Below are positions 1 through 6,215 of a stretch of DNA of 12,173 nucleotides, in pieces. The position numbers and the translations under genes are program-made. The notes under the pieces were generated by a model that saw nothing but the letters and a program-made list of their open reading frames with translations, did no database searches and was not told where the DNA came from. Positions within the stretch are counted from its first letter, which is position 1; each line of letters begins with the position of its first letter. The stretch is from Panacagrimonas sp. (GTDB taxonomy: Bacteria; Pseudomonadota; Gammaproteobacteria; Nevskiales; Nevskiaceae): positions 1 to 12,173 of the forward strand of contig JAJFJX010000472.1 of NCBI GenBank assembly GCA_021773655.1. Reading direction: 5' to 3'.

Positions 1-1
1 G

Positions 2-1132
2 CTGTACTTCCAGACCCGGCCCACGGCGGGTTCGCTGCCCGGCATCCTGCCCGGCAACAAGCCGGACAACGCCATACTGCTCAGCGCATTGTCGCTGCAG
101 GAACAGCTTCCGGAGCGGCGTGTCACGCTGGTCAGCAAGGACATCAACCTTCGCATCAAGGCCAGCATCGTCGGAGTCCATACCGAGGACTACCACAACG
201 ACCAGGTGCTGGAGGACGCCGACCTGCTGCCCACCGGCTACGCCGAACTGCCGGAAAACTTCTGGGAGACGCACGGCGAGCAGATGCAGAGCTGGCAGGA
301 CGAGCGCGGCCGGGCCTGCTATCGCATCCATGGTCCGAGCATCAAGGACCTCTACGTCAACCAGTTCCTGTACCTGCCAGACGACGACCGCGAGCGCGGC
401 CTGGAACTGATGGTCAACCAGCTCGACGAACACAGCGCAGTGCTGCGCGTGACCCGCGACTACCGCGCCAGCAAGGCGCCGGTATGGGGCATACACGCCA
501 AGAACCGCGAGCAGAACTTCGCCCTCAACCTGCTGCTGGACCCGGACATCGACTTCGTCACGATCCTCGGCACGGCCGGCACCGGCAAGACCCTGCTGAC
601 CCTGGCAGCCGGGCTGGCGCAGGTGCTCGACGAGCCGCGCTACCGCGAGATCATCATGACCCGCGTCACGGTGCCGCTGGGTGAGGACATCGGCTTTCTG
701 CCCGGCACCGAGGAAGAAAAGATGACGCCCTGGATGGGTGCGCTGATGGACAACCTGGAGGTGCTCACGCAGAACGCCCACAGCGGCGACTGGGAGCGCG
801 CCGCCACCAACGACCTGCTGTCCAAGCGCATCAAGATCCGTTCGCTCAATTTCATGCGCGGTCGCACCTTTCTCAACCGCTACATCATCCTCGACGAGGC
901 TCAGAACCTGTCCGCCAAACAGATGAAAACCATCATCACGCGTTGCGGACCGGGGTCCAAGATCGTCTGCCTGGGCAATCTGTCGCAGATCGACACGCCG
1001 TACCTTTCCGAAACCACCTCGGGCCTGACCTACGTGGTTGACCGTTTCCGGGGCTGGCCGCATGGCGGCCACGTCACCCTGGCGCGCGGTGAGCGTTCAC
1101 GCCTGGCGGCGTATGCTTCCGACGTTCTGTAG
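2..1132 (+). CDS. PIN-PhoH family ATPase / putative ribonuclease (5' end outside window)
   Basis: The reading frame is open from the first bases, so the gene begins upstream; 376 residues are visible. The first ~55 residues are the end of a PIN nuclease domain, shown by the segment SKDINLRIKA followed by an acidic ED pair, as in PIN domains fused to PhoH. The rest is a PhoH-type P-loop ATPase. The Walker A motif GTAGTGKT is encoded at 569-592 and the Walker B motif YIILDEAQ starts at 881. The segments TRVTVPLGEDIGFLPGT and GNLSQIDTPY are also typical of PhoH. Family knowledge: PIN-PhoH proteins are cytoplasmic and are thought to couple ATP-driven RNA remodelling to RNA cleavage, but the substrate in this organism is unknown. 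A TTG at 89 could be called as a start, but this would cut through the PIN domain and is wrong. The next gene follows after 15 bp, suggesting cotranscription. Confidence 0.93.
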   Translation: MYFQTRPTAGSLPGILPGNKPDNAILLSALSLQEQLPERRVTLVSKDINLRIKASIVGVHTEDYHNDQVLEDADLLPTGYAELPENFWETHGEQMQSWQDERGRACYRIHGPSIKDLYVNQFLYLPDDDRERGLELMVNQLDEHSAVLRVTRDYRASKAPVWGIHAKNREQNFALNLLLDPDIDFVTILGTAGTGKTLLTLAAGLAQVLDEPRYREIIMTRVTVPLGEDIGFLPGTEEEKMTPWMGALMDNLEVLTQNAHSGDWERAATNDLLSKRIKIRSLNFMRGRTFLNRYIILDEAQNLSAKQMKTIITRCGPGSKIVCLGNLSQIDTPYLSETTSGLTYVVDRFRGWPHGGHVTLARGERSRLAAYASDVL

Positions 1133-1147
1133 CTGACGAGGTCCTGG

Positions 1148-1483
1148 ATGTTGCGCAAGCTGGCATTGGAAATGAAGGACGGCGCGATGGGCATGGCGCT
1201 GCGGGCGTACCTGAATGATCGACTGAGCAACTATGGCGAGGTGCTGGACTGTTCGGTCGACACCCGCCGCGGGCGCATCTCGGTGCGCGCCATGCTCAAG
1301 GGCGAAAAAGAGGCCATCAACGCTGCGGTCGAGCGCTACGAACTGGTTCGCGAAGGCGACAACGTCCACGCCATCCTGCGCACCTTTTCGAGCTCCCGCC
1401 CCTGGCTGACGCTGCTGTTGGGCAAGCTGTTTACCAACAAGCGCTACAAGCTGCCGTCCGCGGTGGCCAGTCTGCTGGAATGA
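1148..1483 (+). CDS. Conserved-looking hypothetical protein, 111 aa, translationally coupled to aguB
   Basis: I do not recognise this family. The ATG at 1148 lies 15 bp after the upstream phoH-type gene, with a GACGAGG purine-rich ribosome site about 7 bases before it. The stop overlaps the aguB start as ATGA (1480-1483), a strong sign that the frame is translated. The protein is soluble-looking and basic. Its N-terminal half (MLRKLALEMKDG, then ALRAYLNDRL) looks helical. Residues ~31-70 look like alternating strands and a helix (VLDCSVDTRRGRISVRAML, then AINAAVERYELV). The C-terminus is hydrophobic and basic (WLTLLLGKLF followed by NKRYKLP), which could be an amphipathic or membrane-associated helix. 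No catalytic motif or signal peptide is evident. Its place between an RNA-linked ATPase and a polyamine enzyme does not fix a role. Confidence 0.85.
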   Translation: MLRKLALEMKDGAMGMALRAYLNDRLSNYGEVLDCSVDTRRGRISVRAMLKGEKEAINAAVERYELVREGDNVHAILRTFSSSRPWLTLLLGKLFTNKRYKLPSAVASLLE

Positions 1484-2403
1484 GCAGCGCACGCGAGCTG
1501 CGTGTGGGCCTGGTGCAGCAGCCCTGCGTCGGCAACCGAGAGCAGAATCTGGCGACGTCCGAAGCCGGCATCCGCGAAGCCGCGCAGATGGGCGCCAGGC
1601 TGGTGCTGCTGCAGGAACTGCACACCTCGCTCTATTTCTGCCAGCACGAGGCCACCGACCTGTTCGACCTGGCCGAGCCGATCCCGGGGCCTTCGACCCA
1701 GGATCTGTCGGGACTGGCACGGGAACTGGGCATCGTGCTGGTCGGCTCGCTGTTCGAACGCCGCGCGTCCGGCCTCTACCACAACACCGCAGTGGTGCTG
1801 GAGGCCGACGGATCGCTCGCCGGCAGCTACCGCAAGATGCATATCCCGGACGATCCTGGCTACTACGAGAAGTTCTACTTCACGCCCGGCGACGCCGCGC
1901 AGCGCGAACCCTCCGGCGACATCCGTGGGGGCTTCGCCCCCATCTCGACCAGCGTCGGCCGGCTCGGCGTGCTGGTGTGCTGGGACCAGTGGTACCCCGA
2001 GGCAGCACGCCTGATGGCCCTGGCCGGCGCCGACCTGCTGCTCTACCCTACCGCGATCGGCTGGAGCCCCGCGGACCCGGCCGACGAACAGCAACGCCAG
2101 CAAGAGGCCTGGGTCACCGTCCAGCGCGCCCATGCGGTGGCCAACGGACTGCCGGTGCTGGTGGCCAACCGCGTCGGTTTCGAGGCCGACCCCAGCGGCC
2201 AGACCTCGGGCTCGCGCTTCTGGGGCCACAGTTTTGTCGCCGGCCCACAGGGCGAATTTCTGGCCTGCGCCGGCGAAGGGGCCGAGGTGCTGGTGGTGGA
2301 TGTGGACCTGGCGCGCAGCGAGAACGTACGCCGCTGGTGGCCCTTCCTGCGCGACCGCCGGGTCGACGCCTACGCCGACCTGACCCGCCGCTTTGTCGAC
2401 TGA
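1480..2403 (+). CDS. aguB: N-carbamoylputrescine amidase (nitrilase superfamily)
   Basis: Predicted to hydrolyse N-carbamoylputrescine to putrescine, CO2 and ammonia, the last step of the agmatine route to polyamines, in the cytoplasm. The 307 aa match the family's usual length. The Glu-Lys-Cys triad of the carbon-nitrogen hydrolases is visible: Glu46 in LLQELHTS, Lys119 in YRKMHIPDDPGYYEKFYF and Cys167 in LVCWDQWYPEAARLMA. The long YRKMHIPDDPGYYEKFYFTPGD block and the LLLYPTAIGW segment that follows the Cys region are characteristic of AguB rather than of Nit1/Nit2 or beta-ureidopropionase. The ATG at 1480 overlaps the previous stop (ATGA), so translation is likely coupled. No agmatine deiminase (aguA), its normal partner, lies in the window. 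The gene converges on ald. Confidence 0.93.
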   Translation: MSSARELRVGLVQQPCVGNREQNLATSEAGIREAAQMGARLVLLQELHTSLYFCQHEATDLFDLAEPIPGPSTQDLSGLARELGIVLVGSLFERRASGLYHNTAVVLEADGSLAGSYRKMHIPDDPGYYEKFYFTPGDAAQREPSGDIRGGFAPISTSVGRLGVLVCWDQWYPEAARLMALAGADLLLYPTAIGWSPADPADEQQRQQEAWVTVQRAHAVANGLPVLVANRVGFEADPSGQTSGSRFWGHSFVAGPQGEFLACAGEGAEVLVVDVDLARSENVRRWWPFLRDRRVDAYADLTRRFVD

Positions 2404-2416
2404 CACGGGTCCGAAT

Positions 2417-2464
2417 ATCGGCCTGTCACCTGGTCCTCGATCCGGCCCGTCAACTGGCTCGTCG
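2417..2464. repeat. Two imperfect 24-bp tandem units between aguB and ald
   Basis: Read on the minus strand, the motif CCAGTTGACGGGCCG recurs 24 bases later as CCAGGTGACAGGCCG, and both units end in GGA. About 16 of 24 positions agree. The 82-bp gap between the convergent aguB and ald stops contains no clear G/C-stem-plus-T-run terminator. The units could be a decayed dispersed repeat or chance in GC-rich DNA. Confidence 0.45.
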
Positions 2465-2485
2465 CCCGGTCCGATGTACTTGAAA

Positions 2486-3628
2486 CTACGGCGCGTCCGG
2501 ATGCGCCCACCACGGACGCAGCGCCTCGGTCGCCGGCGTGTAGTCCAGTGACAGAGCGGCGGCGACGGCCCTGTGCGTGATGCGGCCGCCGTGCACGTTC
2601 AGGCCTTCGCGCAGCCCGGGATCGTCCAGCAGGGCCCGCGCCACGCCCTGGTCGGCCAGCCGGAGTACGTAGGGCAGGGTTGCATTGGTCAGCGCAAAGG
2701 TGGAGGTGCGCGCAACCGCGCCAGGCATGTTGGCGACGCAGTAGTGCACCACACCGCCTTCGACGTAGGTCGGCGCGTCGTGCGTGGTGGCGCGGGACGA
2801 CTCGAAGCAGCCGCCCTGATCGATGGCCACGTCCACCAGCACCGCGCCGCGCTGCAGTTGCGAAAGATCGTCGCGACGCAACAGCCGCGGTGCCGCTGCC
2901 CCGGGCACCAGCACCGCACCGATCACCAGGTCGGCGAGCGGCAGTGATTGCTCGATCGCCTGGCGGGTGGAGAACAGCGTGGTCAGCCGACCCTCGAAGT
3001 GTGCGTCCAGCCACTGCAGGCGCGACAGCGAACGGTCCACCACGGTGACCCGCGCGCCGCTGCCCACGGCCATGCGCGCGGCGTTGTAGCCGACCACGCC
3101 GCCGCCGATGATCAACACCTGCGCGGGAGTCACTCCGGGCACACCTCCCAGCAGCATGCCGCGGCCGCCCTGGGCCTTTTCCAGTGCATGGGCTCCCGCC
3201 TGCACCGCCATGCGTCCGGCGACCTCGCTCATCGGGGCCAGCAGCGGCAGCCCGCCGTCGGCGTCACGCACCGTCTCGTAGGCGACCGCGGTGCAACCGG
3301 CGTCGAGCAGTCCGCGAGCCTGGACGGGGTCCGGCGCCAGGTGCAGGTAGGTGAACAGGCAGTGATGCGGGCGCAGCAAGGCCCATTCCTGTGGCTGCGG
3401 CTCCTTGACCTTGACGATCAGCTCGCCACGCTCGAACCGCGTCTCTGCGTCATCGACAATCTGCGCACCCTGGCTGCGGTAGTCTTGGTCATCCACACCG
3501 ATCCCGAGGCCGGCGCCAGCCTCGACCAGCACCTGGTGGCCGTGCGACACCAGCTCGCGTACGCCGGCGGGCGTCAGCCCCACCCGATACTCATGAATCT
3601 TGATTTCCCTGGGCGTTCCGATTTGCAT
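2486..3628 (-). CDS. ald: Alanine dehydrogenase (NAD-dependent)
   Basis: Catalyses reversible oxidative deamination of L-alanine to pyruvate, ammonia and NADH (EC 1.4.1.1). The 380 aa are close to the usual 370-378. The N-terminal substrate domain starts MQIGTPREIKIHEYRVGLTP, with pyruvate-binding Arg15 and Lys75 (VKVKEPQP) and catalytic His96 (TYLHLAPD). The Rossmann NAD fold has GGGVVG at 175-180 and the adenosine-ribose Asp198 (VVDRS). The second catalytic Asp270 is in VDVAIDQGGC. The segment GGVVHYCVANMPGAVARTST is a signature of Ald and separates it from the transhydrogenase PntA. The ATG at 3628 is preceded by an AGGAAC ribosome site about 7 bases upstream. No adjacent Lrp-type regulator is present. 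The gene is divergent from the small membrane protein starting at 3682 and convergent with aguB. Confidence 0.96.
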   Translation of the reverse strand: MQIGTPREIKIHEYRVGLTPAGVRELVSHGHQVLVEAGAGLGIGVDDQDYRSQGAQIVDDAETRFERGELIVKVKEPQPQEWALLRPHHCLFTYLHLAPDPVQARGLLDAGCTAVAYETVRDADGGLPLLAPMSEVAGRMAVQAGAHALEKAQGGRGMLLGGVPGVTPAQVLIIGGGVVGYNAARMAVGSGARVTVVDRSLSRLQWLDAHFEGRLTTLFSTRQAIEQSLPLADLVIGAVLVPGAAAPRLLRRDDLSQLQRGAVLVDVAIDQGGCFESSRATTHDAPTYVEGGVVHYCVANMPGAVARTSTFALTNATLPYVLRLADQGVARALLDDPGLREGLNVHGGRITHRAVAAALSLDYTPATEALRPWWAHPDAP

Positions 3629-3681
3629 GCTGTGTTCCTGATGGCAGCGACCATGATCGCGCCAATGGCACCGCCTTGGCC

Positions 3682-4038
3682 ATGAGGCACGGCCGGCGCA
3701 CCCCGCCCCCCGGCGCCACCGGCGCGCTGCTGGCCGCCATCGGTCTGGGTCTGGCAGGCTGGTTCGGCTGGGACTGGCACCAGCTCGGGCGCTGGAGCGA
3801 GGACGAGCTGCGAGCCTCGGTGGAACTCAACCTGGCGCTGGACCTGGCGCGCGATCCGGACGCAGCGACCACCGTCGAAGCCCAGGACCGCCTGCGCCGG
3901 CAGATCCGCCTGGAGCTGCGCGACCAGATCGAGCGCGAGGTCGGAACGCCGCGCAGCTACACGCTGGCCGGCCTGATGATGGCGGCACTGGGTCTGGCGC
4001 AGATCGCGCTCGGCGCCTGGGTACGACGGCCCCGCTGA
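3682..4038 (+). CDS. Small hypothetical membrane protein with two predicted helices
   Basis: No family recognised. The protein has a basic N-terminus (MRHGRRTPPPG), a hydrophobic segment at about residues 13-28 (ALLAAIGLGLAGWFGW), a charged, probably coiled-coil middle rich in Arg, Glu and Leu (residues ~40-90), and a second hydrophobic helix near the end (LAGLMMAALGLAQIALGAWV) followed by a basic tail RRPR. By the positive-inside rule both ends would be cytoplasmic and the middle periplasmic. I chose the ATG at 3682. A TTG at 3676 would add two residues, and neither has a strong ribosome site. It is divergent from ald with a 53-bp gap and convergent with cysG with a 31-bp gap. The length, the Leu/Arg/Glu periodicity and the two clean hydrophobic segments favour a real gene. 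Confidence 0.72.
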   Translation: MRHGRRTPPPGATGALLAAIGLGLAGWFGWDWHQLGRWSEDELRASVELNLALDLARDPDAATTVEAQDRLRRQIRLELRDQIEREVGTPRSYTLAGLMMAALGLAQIALGAWVRRPR

Positions 4039-4069
4039 CCCACTGCGGCGGCGCCACCGGCCCCGCCCG

Positions 4070-5461
4070 TCAACGCCCCCCGAACCACTGCAATCGCTCG
4101 CGCAGGCGCACCACCTCGCCGACGATCACCAGGCTGGCGCCGCCGACGTCCTCGCGCGCCGAGATGATTGCGGGCAGTGTCTGCAAGGTGCCACAGAACA
4201 CCTGCTGGGCCCTCGTGGTGCCCTGCTCGACCAGCGCCGCCGGCCAGTCCGGCGGCAAGCCGTGGCGCACCAGTTCGGCACACAGTTCCGGCAGCGCGGT
4301 ACGCCCCATGTAGATCACCACGGTCTGGCCGGGACGCGCCAGTGCATCCCAGTGCAGATCCAGGCTGCCGTCCTTGCGCCGGTGTCCGGTGACAAACACA
4401 CAGGACTGGGCGTGGTCACGGTGGGTCAGCGGGATGCCGGCGTAGGCGGCGCAGCCGTTGGCCGCGCTGATGCCGGGCACGACCTGGAACGGGATGCCGG
4501 CGGCGGCCAGCTCCTCGATCTCCTCGCCACCGCGACCGAACACGAATGGATCGCCGCCCTTGAGCCGCAGCACCCGCTGGCCGGCGCGGGCACGCCGCAC
4601 CAGCTCGGAGTTGATGTCTTCCTGCGGCAAGGTGTGGTTGGCGCGGCGCTTGCCGACATAGACGCGCTCTGCATCGCGGCGCACCAGGTCGACGATGGCA
4701 GGCGCGATGAGCGCGTCGTAGAGCACCACGTCGCACTGCTGCATCAGGCGCAAGGCGCGAAAGGTCAGCAGGTCCGGATCGCCGGGTCCGGCGCCGACCA
4801 GATAGACCTCTCCACGCGGCGCGGCGCCGCCAAGCAGGCTTTCGAGCTCGAACACCGCGGCAACTTCGTCGCCGGCCAGCAGGCGCTCCGGACCGGGGCC
4901 GTCGAGAAAGTCCTCCCACAACTGGCGGCGCAGCGCCACCGGCAGCTGCCTGACCCGCGCCCGATGGCGCTGCATGAAGCGCGCGACGTCCCCGTAGCCG
5001 GCCGGCAGCAGCGTTTCGATGCGCTCCCGAAGGCGTCGCGCCAGCACCGGCGCGGCACCGGCGGTGGAGATGGCCACGGTCACCGGCGCCCTTTCGATGA
5101 TCGACGGCGTGATGAAGCGGCTGGCGAGCGGATCATCGACCACGTTGCACAGCACCCCGGCGGCTTCCGCCGCGCGCGCCACCTCCGCGTTGATCGCCGC
5201 ATCATCGGTGGCAGCGATGCACAGGCGACAGCCCTGAAGCTGCCCGGCGGCAAAGCCGCTGTCGATGATCCGGACCCGGCCATCCGCCGCCAGCGCGGTG
5301 ATTTCCGGATTGACCTGGCGCGCCACCACCTGCGGTCGGGCGCCGGACTTGAGCAGCAGCCGGATCTTGCGTGCCGCCACCTCGCCGCCACCGACCACCA
5401 GCACCGGCTGCGCGCGCAGATCGACGAACATCGGGAAATAGGTGAAATCGGCCGTGTCCAT
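4070..5461 (-). CDS. cysG: Siroheme synthase (uroporphyrinogen III methyltransferase / precorrin-2 dehydrogenase / ferrochelatase)
   Basis: Three-activity enzyme converting uroporphyrinogen III to siroheme, the cofactor of sulfite and nitrite reductases. The 463 aa compare with 457 in enteric CysG. The N-terminal half is the dehydrogenase/chelatase module: NAD-binding VLVVGGGEVAARK (residues ~20-32), the NVVDD segment with the bifunctional Asp (109/110), and Ser132 in VAISTAGAAPVLAR, the position phosphorylated in Salmonella CysG. The C-terminal half is the SAM-dependent methyltransferase: LVGAGPGDPDLLT (221-233), YDALI with catalytic Asp249, Lys271 in VYVGKR, and LKGGDPFVFGRGGEE. Both modules look intact. 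The ATG at 5461 sits 3 bases after the SMR stop with GAGG just upstream. An internal Met at residue 11 is a less likely start. No cysIJ, nirBD or sulfate transport genes are adjacent. Confidence 0.96.
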   Translation of the reverse strand: MDTADFTYFPMFVDLRAQPVLVVGGGEVAARKIRLLLKSGARPQVVARQVNPEITALAADGRVRIIDSGFAAGQLQGCRLCIAATDDAAINAEVARAAEAAGVLCNVVDDPLASRFITPSIIERAPVTVAISTAGAAPVLARRLRERIETLLPAGYGDVARFMQRHRARVRQLPVALRRQLWEDFLDGPGPERLLAGDEVAAVFELESLLGGAAPRGEVYLVGAGPGDPDLLTFRALRLMQQCDVVLYDALIAPAIVDLVRRDAERVYVGKRRANHTLPQEDINSELVRRARAGQRVLRLKGGDPFVFGRGGEEIEELAAAGIPFQVVPGISAANGCAAYAGIPLTHRDHAQSCVFVTGHRRKDGSLDLHWDALARPGQTVVIYMGRTALPELCAELVRHGLPPDWPAALVEQGTTRAQQVFCGTLQTLPAIISAREDVGGASLVIVGEVVRLRERLQWFGGR

Positions 5462-5464
5462 GCC

Positions 5465-5800
5465 TCAATGCGCCACGCTGCGCGAGTACACGTTGATCAC
5501 CACCACGCCGGCGACGATCAGGCCCATTCCGGCCAGTGCCGCCAGATCCAGCACCTGACGGAACACCAGCCAGCCGATCAGCGAGATCAGCACGATGCCG
5601 ACCCCGGCCCAGATCGCATAGGCGACGCCGACCGGGATGAACCTGAGCGACTGTCCCAGGCACCAGAACGCGATCACGTAGCCACCCACCACCACGGCGG
5701 ACGGCCACAGGCGGGTGAACCCCTGGCTGGCGGTCAACGCGGACGTGGCGGTCACCTCGGCGACGATGGCGACGCCCAGGTAGAGCCAGCCGGCGCTCAT
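5465..5800 (-). CDS. EmrE-like small multidrug resistance (SMR) efflux transporter
   Basis: A proton-coupled exporter of cationic toxic compounds, acting as an inner-membrane dimer. From the ATG at 5800 the protein is 111 aa (EmrE is 110) and MSAGWLYLGVAIVAEV aligns directly with the EmrE N-terminus. The essential membrane Glu is Glu15. Four hydrophobic helices are evident. The segment GFTRLWPS, the helix 3 signature with AYAIWAGVGIVLISL, the loop LDLAALAGM and the C-terminal SRSVAH all follow the EmrE/Qac branch rather than the guanidinium-exporting SugE/Gdx branch. An upstream in-frame ATG at 5827 would add nine residues not seen in the family and has no better ribosome site. The gene lies 62 bp (35 bp from the alternative start) after ybaB and 3 bp before cysG, so it is probably transcribed with both. 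Substrates cannot be read from sequence. Confidence 0.93.
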   Translation of the reverse strand: MSAGWLYLGVAIVAEVTATSALTASQGFTRLWPSAVVVGGYVIAFWCLGQSLRFIPVGVAYAIWAGVGIVLISLIGWLVFRQVLDLAALAGMGLIVAGVVVINVYSRSVAH

Positions 5801-5862
5801 GCCGGCAACCGACGACGGGGCTGGCATGCGGTCCGCCGCGTCTGCATCGGGCCCACGCCGGT

Positions 5863-6186
5863 TCAGAGCCCCAGGTTCATGCCGGGCGGCAGGCCCATGC
5901 CGCCGGTGACGGCAGACATCTTTTCCTGGGTGGCCGCCTCCAGCTTCTGTACCGCATCATTGATCGCCGCGGCGATGAGGTCTTCCAGGAACTCCTTGTC
6001 CTCACCCAACGCGGCGGGGTTGATCTCCACCTTGCGGGCCTGATGGCGGCCGTCCAGGGTCACCTTGACCATGCCGGCACCGGACTCGCCGCTGATCTCC
6101 ATGCGCGCCACTTCTTCCTGCGCGCGCTTGAGATTCTCCTGCACTTTCTGCGCCTGCTGCATGATCTGACCGAGTGCGCCTTTCAT
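5863..6186 (-). CDS. ybaB: YbaB/EbfC family nucleoid-associated DNA-binding protein
   Basis: A small dimeric protein of the YbaB/EbfC family that binds and bridges DNA. The 107 aa match the family. The N-terminal helix MKGALGQIMQQAQKVQENLK, the GMVKVTLDGRHQARKVEINP strand region and the C-terminal Gly/Met/Pro-rich tail (MSAVTGGMGLPPGMNLGL) are diagnostic. The ATG at 6186 has a GAGGA ribosome site about 8 bases upstream. It lies 29 bp after dnaX, the conserved dnaX-ybaB pairing found across bacteria, and is very probably cotranscribed. The gene that normally follows, recR, is missing and an SMR transporter gene comes next instead. Confidence 0.96.
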   Translation of the reverse strand: MKGALGQIMQQAQKVQENLKRAQEEVARMEISGESGAGMVKVTLDGRHQARKVEINPAALGEDKEFLEDLIAAAINDAVQKLEAATQEKMSAVTGGMGLPPGMNLGL

Positions 6187-6215
6187 CTGTGTAGTCCTCG
6201 ATGGATGTCTGTAAA

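Noticed and set aside
89..1132. TTG at 89 as the start of the PhoH-type gene
   Set aside because: The frame stays open to the window edge with plausible coding sequence, and starting at 89 would truncate the PIN domain.
1444..2406. 320-codon minus-strand frame opposite aguB
   Set aside because: It mirrors aguB almost exactly and has no recognisable motifs, whereas aguB shows the full catalytic triad.
2370..3014. Minus-strand 214-codon frame inside the 3' half of ald and reaching into aguB
   Set aside because: It overlaps ald on the same strand in another frame, is Arg/Ala/Gly-rich, and its start lies within ald with no ribosome site.
5828..5862. Guanidine riboswitch before the SMR gene
   Set aside because: Only 35-62 bp separate it from ybaB, too short for a convincing aptamer, and the protein is on the EmrE/Qac branch.
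4262..6043. 593-codon open frame on the + strand opposite cysG, the SMR gene and ybaB
   Set aside because: It is antisense to three well-supported genes, its His/Gln/Arg/Asp-rich composition is typical of reverse-frame translation in GC-rich DNA, and it crosses gene boundaries.
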